Positions 18,702-22,715 of a DNA stretch of 22,715 bases are shown piece after piece. Within the stretch, counting starts at the first letter, position 1. Every line of letters begins with the position of its first letter. The stretch spans positions 1 to 22,715 of IMG/VR virus record IMGVR_UViG_3300027805_000941. One strand, written 5' to 3'. The DNA comes from a virus. A program made the position numbers and the translations under genes. The notes beneath the pieces are model-generated. The model worked only from the letters and a program-made list of their open reading frames with translations, was not told the origin of the DNA and made no database searches.

Positions 18702-18870
18702 CTCCTTCCTTTGAATTTCTTAGCGGATATGTTAATGTCCATAGGCCCAAAGTTCCAATGATACAATATCCAACAATTGTCTTGGCAGATCCTTCTAGAA
18801 CTACCCAAGCAACAAACATACCTAGTAGTGTCCAAACTTGACCAAGAATATCGTTTATAAATTTCTTCAT
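18694..18870 (-). CDS. 58-aa membrane protein (possible holin partner)
   Basis: The frame reads MKKFINDILGQVWTLLGMFV then AWVVLEGSAKTIVGYCIIGTL and ends with a charged tail (NSKEGDE). It has two transmembrane segments (about 9-25 and 31-48). The ATG directly follows the stop of the PA14 gene (TAAATG) with a GGAAGGTG Shine-Dalgarno. Its end overlaps the next gene by eight bases, so the two are translated together. Pairs of small membrane proteins like this are often holin/antiholin; here it is inference. Confidence 0.6.
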   Translation of the reverse strand: MKKFINDILGQVWTLLGMFVAWVVLEGSAKTIVGYCIIGTLGLWTLTYPLRNSKEGDE

Positions 18871-20640
18871 TTAATTCACCTTCCTAATTGTTCCGCCACC
18901 TGCGGCTGGTGCTGATGCTGCTGCCAGTGTTGCAGTTGAAGCTGCACTAACTGCCGCTCCTACTGCGATAACAGATGCAACAACAGTCTGCTCTGCTTCT
19001 TTACGAACTTGTGGAGACATGTCTGCACCCACGTTACCAAGAGCGTTGAATGTTTCAAGAACTGCTGCAGCACCAGGAATGGCTGCGAGTTCTTCTGGAA
19101 GTTTTGGATCGTCTGCGACCGCTACAATTGCTAGTGCTTCAAGTGCTTGATTGTATGCTTCAGAGCCTCGCTCTGCAGTTTCAAAAACAACCATGGCTGC
19201 TGCTGTTAGTTGTTCTGCCTGTGCTTCTGTAAGTTCTTCTGGCTCAATCTCTGTAAGAGTTTCAATCTCAGCAACAGCTTCTTGTTCTAGTAACTCAGAT
19301 TCTGATTCTGGTTCTGGGGTTTCTGTTTGCTCTGGTTCTGGTAGCGGTTCTGGCTCAGGTTCTGTTGGCTCTTCAGGAGTGCTCTCGGTCTCCGAAGGCG
19401 TAGGTGTTGGCTCTCTGAATGGTGGAATGGCTTCCAATTCTTGTTGAGAGACACGTAACTCCTCTTGTGCAATTGTTACATCATTAGATGTTGATTCAAT
19501 TATACCTGAGTTTTGAATCTTGCTTGCATTAAGACTATCTAAATTATTTTGTGCATCAGTTATATCTGGTAACAAAGATGCATCCTTAATCATTGGTTGC
19601 ACAGCATTGGCATCAGGAACTATTCTAGTTCTTTCTTCTTGCCTATATGCAGTTTCATCTCTGTAATAAGTTACATCATTGTAAACAACCTGATCGTTAT
19701 AAGTGATGACTTCTGTAGAAGTAGTTACAGTTTCGTATGTGGTTACCGCTTGTGGCTGACTACCGAGCCAAGATGCTGGAACTATTTGCCATGTAGAATT
19801 AGCAGTCATAACATTAAACTGAACCCATGCACCTCCACCGTTTTCATAATAGTAAAAAGTAAATGGATAAAGTATTCCTGCTCTAATCCATACTGGTTGA
19901 GAAATAGATCCACCGCCACCCTTGTCGTACCAATCAGAAATTACTCCCATACCAGCGATGTTTAAAATTACTCCATCGTCTGCTGGTGCATAAAAGTAGT
20001 AATAGTCATCTGCAGGAACCATCAAGTTTCCAGTAAACCTAACAATGACATCTTCGTGAAGATTGGTATTCATTACAAAACCACCTCCCCATTGAAAGTC
20101 AATTTGAGAAACACTTGATGTTGCATATGGCGTTTCTGATGAGGAAGGTAGTGGTGGAGCATTGTTGTAGCCTAGCCTATTAAAGACATCTGCTGTAATA
20201 CCGCCAACCATTGTATAGGTTGTTGTTGGAACTACCGTTGTGGTCTCAACAATGCTTGTGGTTGGCACCTGAATGGTCTGTGCCTCTTGTACCACATAGG
20301 GAACCTGAATTGTGTATGGCACGTCTACCGTGTAAGTTTCTTCTACTGTTGGCCTTTGCCAAGATGCATCTGGTATCAGGGATTGGTCGTAGGCATACTG
20401 AGCAGCCTGTAGGTTCTGCTCTGCCTGAGCAATTTGAGAATTAAGGGATACCTCTGTATCCAAAGCCTCGTCATAGGCCGTCTGTGCCCTTTGTAGGGCT
20501 TCCTGAGCAGCATCAACTCTGTCCTCGGCGGCTTCTACTTGGGCTGTGTATTCTTCTTTAGATTGGGCTAGTGCCACACCAGAAACAAGCAGGGATCCGA
20601 AAGCTAATAGTATTGCTAAAAACAATCTTTGGGTTTTAAT
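18871..20640 (-). CDS. Secreted PA14-domain protein, probable ATT start
   Basis: The product is about 589 aa. A signal peptide (K-T-Q-R, LFLAILLAFG core, ALAQ cleavage) precedes a coiled coil (about 28-90), then a Thr/Val-rich beta stretch, then a PA14-like domain (about 150-290; VNTNLHED-type strand, PADDYYYFYAPADDGVIL, and YYYENGGGAWVQF). Next come a second Tyr/Thr-rich beta stretch, another coiled coil, a Pro/Glu-rich linker (about 405-455) and an Ala-rich helical end finishing GGGTIRKVN. The only other in-frame starter is TTG at 20625, but GAGGAG lies eight bases upstream of ATT at 20640 and an in-frame stop lies just upstream. PA14 domains bind glycans. An adhesin or virion-surface role is inferred. 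Confidence 0.7.
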   Translation of the reverse strand: MKTQRLFLAILLAFGSLLVSGVALAQSKEEYTAQVEAAEDRVDAAQEALQRAQTAYDEALDTEVSLNSQIAQAEQNLQAAQYAYDQSLIPDASWQRPTVEETYTVDVPYTIQVPYVVQEAQTIQVPTTSIVETTTVVPTTTYTMVGGITADVFNRLGYNNAPPLPSSSETPYATSSVSQIDFQWGGGFVMNTNLHEDVIVRFTGNLMVPADDYYYFYAPADDGVILNIAGMGVISDWYDKGGGGSISQPVWIRAGILYPFTFYYYENGGGAWVQFNVMTANSTWQIVPASWLGSQPQAVTTYETVTTSTEVITYNDQVVYNDVTYYRDETAYRQEERTRIVPDANAVQPMIKDASLLPDITDAQNNLDSLNASKIQNSGIIESTSNDVTIAQEELRVSQQELEAIPPFREPTPTPSETESTPEEPTEPEPEPLPEPEQTETPEPESESELLEQEAVAEIETLTEIEPEELTEAQAEQLTAAAMVVFETAERGSEAYNQALEALAIVAVADDPKLPEELAAIPGAAAVLETFNALGNVGADMSPQVRKEAEQTVVASVIAVGAAVSAASTATLAAASAPAAGGGTIRKVN

Positions 20641-20679
20641 TTTTGGGTCTCCTCGTTAGCCATTAAGACTAACAAAACA

Positions 20680-20685
20680 ATTATA
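20680..20685 (-). promoter_or_regulatory. -10 box of the PA14 operon
   Basis: TGTTATAAT (extended -10) on the minus strand with a predicted start near 20673. The leader would hold a short frame starting at 20663 that overlaps the PA14 start in another frame. Confidence 0.55.
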
Positions 20686-20706
20686 ACATTGTTTACCATA
20701 AGAAAA

Positions 20707-20726
20707 GGGGTGTCCGAAGACACCCC
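20707..20726 (-). terminator. UUCG-loop intrinsic terminator
   Basis: On the minus strand GGGGTGTC-TTCG-GACACCCC is followed by TTTTC. The C(UUCG)G tetraloop is exceptionally stable. It ends the reductase-thioredoxin operon, about 18 bases after the thioredoxin stop. Confidence 0.85.
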
Positions 20727-20743
20727 CATCCTATATTGCCAAT

Positions 20744-20995
20744 TTATTCGAATAGAGAGGCAAACTTTTGGGCATTTGCAACGCCCTTGTGTTGATTCTT
20801 TACTTCTCCATCTTGTCTCACAATAAATGCAGGGACACCAGTAATTCCATATTCAACAAAGAAATCTGTGTCTGTGTCTGCATCATATTTTGTATAAACA
20901 ATTTCAGGATTTTCATCTAGAAATTTTGTAATGGTTGGTTCCATAGTTTTGCAAGGCTGGCACCAAGTAGCAGAGAAATGAATTAGTTCTTTCAT
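20744..20995 (-). CDS. Thioredoxin
   Basis: The 83-aa protein has the active site WCQPCK (C12, C15) after a short strand (ELIHFSATW), the YDADTDTDFFVEYGITGVPAFI block with the cis-Pro (VP), and a C-terminal helix. It is shorter than bacterial Trx (about 105), lacking the first strand-helix. Class II reductases take electrons from thioredoxin, and the ATG overlaps the reductase TAA (TAATG), so it is probably the reductase's own reductant. It needs host thioredoxin reductase. Confidence 0.92.
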   Translation of the reverse strand: MKELIHFSATWCQPCKTMEPTITKFLDENPEIVYTKYDADTDTDFFVEYGITGVPAFIVRQDGEVKNQHKGVANAQKFASLFE

Positions 20996-22715
20996 TACTT
21001 CACGTCCTTGTCAGCGATCTTAATCTCACAGTAATCGGTGGTGCAGTATGCCTCACCCATTGCTTCAAGATTGTCTACACCGTCATAGATTGCAGAGAAG
21101 TCAATCTTTGCAATGCGTCCAATGTGGTAGTCATATTCATCTTCTGTAATCTCTGTATAAGGCTGCTGTGGATACACTGTGTTACCCATTGGCAAGAATG
21201 ATACCGCCTTCAACTGACCCTCATACATGTTGAGAACTGATGCTACGTGCTGCTTCTCTGTTTCCTTATCGAATGATAGGGTTACAGATACACCATTGTC
21301 TGACCAGTACTTCTGTGCAGTTGCTGCTAGAGCCATCTTCTCAAATAGAGTTACGCCCTTTTCTGCCCTCTTCTGTCCAGATGCGATTGGGAAGTAGACT
21401 ACAGATGTTCCTGCTGATACTAGGTCATCTTCAATCTTGTACCCTGCTGCCTTGAACAAGTGTAGCATTGGGTCTGACTTACCAAAGCGGATAGCACGTA
21501 GGTAGAACTTTCCACCTGGTCCCCAGTGAACACCAGGAGTAGCACCAGATAGGATAGATACTGATCCAGATGGCTTGACTGTGGTTACACGAATTGACTC
21601 ACGAACACATAGCCACTCTGAATACTTCTTGTCATAGAAACGGATCTTGTTGTATCCCTCGTCCATCCACTCACGAGTAGTAGGTAGACCATGCTCGTCA
21701 GAGAATGATGCGATACCTGTTAGCGAGGTTCCGATACGACGGTTGCGTTGCATAATACCGTTGGTCTGTTGCCAGTGTGTAGGAAGAAGTGTAACAGTCT
21801 TACCATACAAGTAGGCAAACTTTAGAGTGCGTAGGAAGTCTTCCTTGCTCTCGTGACGGTTTAGGTGAACCTCAACTAGAGTACATAGTTCATATGACTC
21901 TAGTGGCTGCTCTGCACATGGGTTAAAGCCTACTACACGGTAGTCTGCACCATCTGCTGGATCTGCCAAGCGACCATAGTTACGTGCAACGTCTAGCCAG
22001 ATAAAACCTGGCTCTCCGTTGTCTGCAATGCGGTCTACATACTTTGAGTAGTCCATTCCAACGCTTGCTGAAATAGAATTGTTAGACATCCATGCCCATC
22101 CTGGCTTCTCAGGGTCGTATGAATTACGCTCTGGGAATACCTCAGCGTTCTTTAGGTTGAGGAAGTCCTCGTCCCCATCTACGCCTAGTGCTAGGGTAGC
22201 AGAACGGCGAACGTTACCTGCAACAACACAAGTACCAATAAGGTTAATAATGTCTACGATTGCACGTGAGTCAAATTTTTCTCCTGCACGTGAACCAATA
22301 GCCTGGCGGATAGTGTCGTGCATCTTGATTAGTGGGTCTGGACCAGAAGCGGTTCCACCAAATCCCTTGATTGGTGCACCGTAAGGTCTGATCAAAGAGT
22401 AGTCAAATTCCTGCACTGGCTGGTTAGGTCGTAGGAATGAGTTGATCAGTAGGCGAGTAGATTCTACCCAACCCTCACGGTCGTCTGGGATTTGAAAAGA
22501 CACTGCTGGTTCTGTAGGGGCATAGATTTGGAAATTCTTATCCTGTCCTAGTGTATCAAAGCCAACACCAATGCCTAGCATCAAAGCGTCCATGACCCAA
22601 GCAAACAATGCTCCTGGATCGTTCTTGTCTAGGTCCTTTGTAGATACAACAGCACAGTTCTGTAGAGCTGCTGAGTTACGCTTCTCCATTGTTAGTGGTG
22701 TACCGAATGACCACA
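20995..22715 (-). CDS. Adenosylcobalamin-dependent ribonucleotide reductase (class II), partial
   Basis: At least 573 aa are present; the N-terminal part lies beyond the right edge, and the frame is open to 22715, so the ATG at 22689 is internal. It resembles the monomeric triphosphate reductase of Lactobacillus: WSFGTPLTMEKRNSAALQNC, GIGVGFDT, CVVAGNVRRSATLALG, the active-site NPCAEQPLE with its Cys and Glu, and the C-terminal CTTDYC redox pair (CxxxxC). The enzyme reduces ribonucleotides using a cobalamin radical and is independent of oxygen, and cobalamin must come from the host. It makes deoxynucleotides for phage DNA. The thioredoxin gene follows with TAATG coupling. Confidence 0.93.
   Translation of the reverse strand, partial: WSFGTPLTMEKRNSAALQNCAVVSTKDLDKNDPGALFAWVMDALMLGIGVGFDTLGQDKNFQIYAPTEPAVSFQIPDDREGWVESTRLLINSFLRPNQPVQEFDYSLIRPYGAPIKGFGGTASGPDPLIKMHDTIRQAIGSRAGEKFDSRAIVDIINLIGTCVVAGNVRRSATLALGVDGDEDFLNLKNAEVFPERNSYDPEKPGWAWMSNNSISASVGMDYSKYVDRIADNGEPGFIWLDVARNYGRLADPADGADYRVVGFNPCAEQPLESYELCTLVEVHLNRHESKEDFLRTLKFAYLYGKTVTLLPTHWQQTNGIMQRNRRIGTSLTGIASFSDEHGLPTTREWMDEGYNKIRFYDKKYSEWLCVRESIRVTTVKPSGSVSILSGATPGVHWGPGGKFYLRAIRFGKSDPMLHLFKAAGYKIEDDLVSAGTSVVYFPIASGQKRAEKGVTLFEKMALAATAQKYWSDNGVSVTLSFDKETEKQHVASVLNMYEGQLKAVSFLPMGNTVYPQQPYTEITEDEYDYHIGRIAKIDFSAIYDGVDNLEAMGEAYCTTDYCEIKIADKDVK

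Noticed and set aside
19151-19447. Plus-strand Ser/Gly-rich frame
   Set aside because: It is the reverse of the Pro/Glu-rich linker of the PA14 protein, a low-complexity shadow.
1-22715. CRISPR array, insertion sequence or integrase
   Set aside because: No regularly spaced repeats, transposase, integrase or attachment core were seen.

Overview
The window is about 22.7 kb of an AT-rich, gene-dense tailed-phage genome whose host is most likely an actinobacterium. The evidence for phage is almost complete coding with stop/start overlaps (TAATG, ATGA), two fibre-like proteins, an M23 endolysin and holin candidates, clustered tRNAs, and virus-type nucleotide metabolism (ThyX, class II ribonucleotide reductase with thioredoxin, dNMP kinase). 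The evidence for an actinobacterial host is a WhiB-like Fe-S protein, a DUF7455-type zinc protein, an FmdB-type zinc ribbon, several small proteins I recognise from actinophages, and many leaderless -10/ATG arrangements. The low GC content would suit a low-GC aquatic actinobacterium, but that is inference. No terminase, portal, major capsid or DNA polymerase gene lies in the window.

Layout. 1-206: non-coding, with DnaA-box-like repeats. 207-3535 (minus): small early-type genes, membrane peptides, a pyrimidine-dimer-glycosylase-like protein, an HNH endonuclease and a secreted transglycosylase-like protein, with two consensus sigma70-type promoters. 3645-6362 (plus): a PstS-type phosphate-binding protein behind a dyad operator-like site, a small protein, two virion fibre-like proteins and a Stealth-like glycosyltransferase. 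6351-9021 (minus): tRNA-Arg, an HTH/zinc regulator, dNMP kinase, ThyX, GroES, a GX3-repeat protein, tRNA-Gln and tRNA-Glu. 9062-11172 (minus): GDP-mannose 4,6-dehydratase and a virion-associated-type protein. 11222-11956 (plus): a glycosyltransferase, closed by a bidirectional terminator. 12001-16122 (minus): holin-like protein, WhiB, a SLOG-like protein, a secretion-less thermonuclease, zinc proteins, DUF2061 and the M23 endolysin. 16157-16563 (minus): four tRNAs (Asn, Gly, Asp, Thr) with structured spacers. 16582-20640 (minus): a GT4-like glycosyltransferase, a zincin, two small membrane proteins and a secreted PA14-domain protein. 20744-22715 (minus): thioredoxin and the class II reductase, which runs off the right edge.

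How the parts fit. The reductase, thioredoxin, ThyX and dNMP kinase redirect nucleotide pools to viral DNA. PstS would raise phosphate capture by the infected cell, and its promoter looks regulated. GMD plus three glycosyltransferases suggest glycosylation of host envelope or virion. GroES, WhiB and seven tRNAs adjust host folding, transcription and translation. Two promoter styles are visible: consensus TTGACA-17-TATA(A/C)T promoters with Shine-Dalgarno leaders, and TATAATTA boxes placed 5-7 nt before the ATG, which should give leaderless mRNAs.
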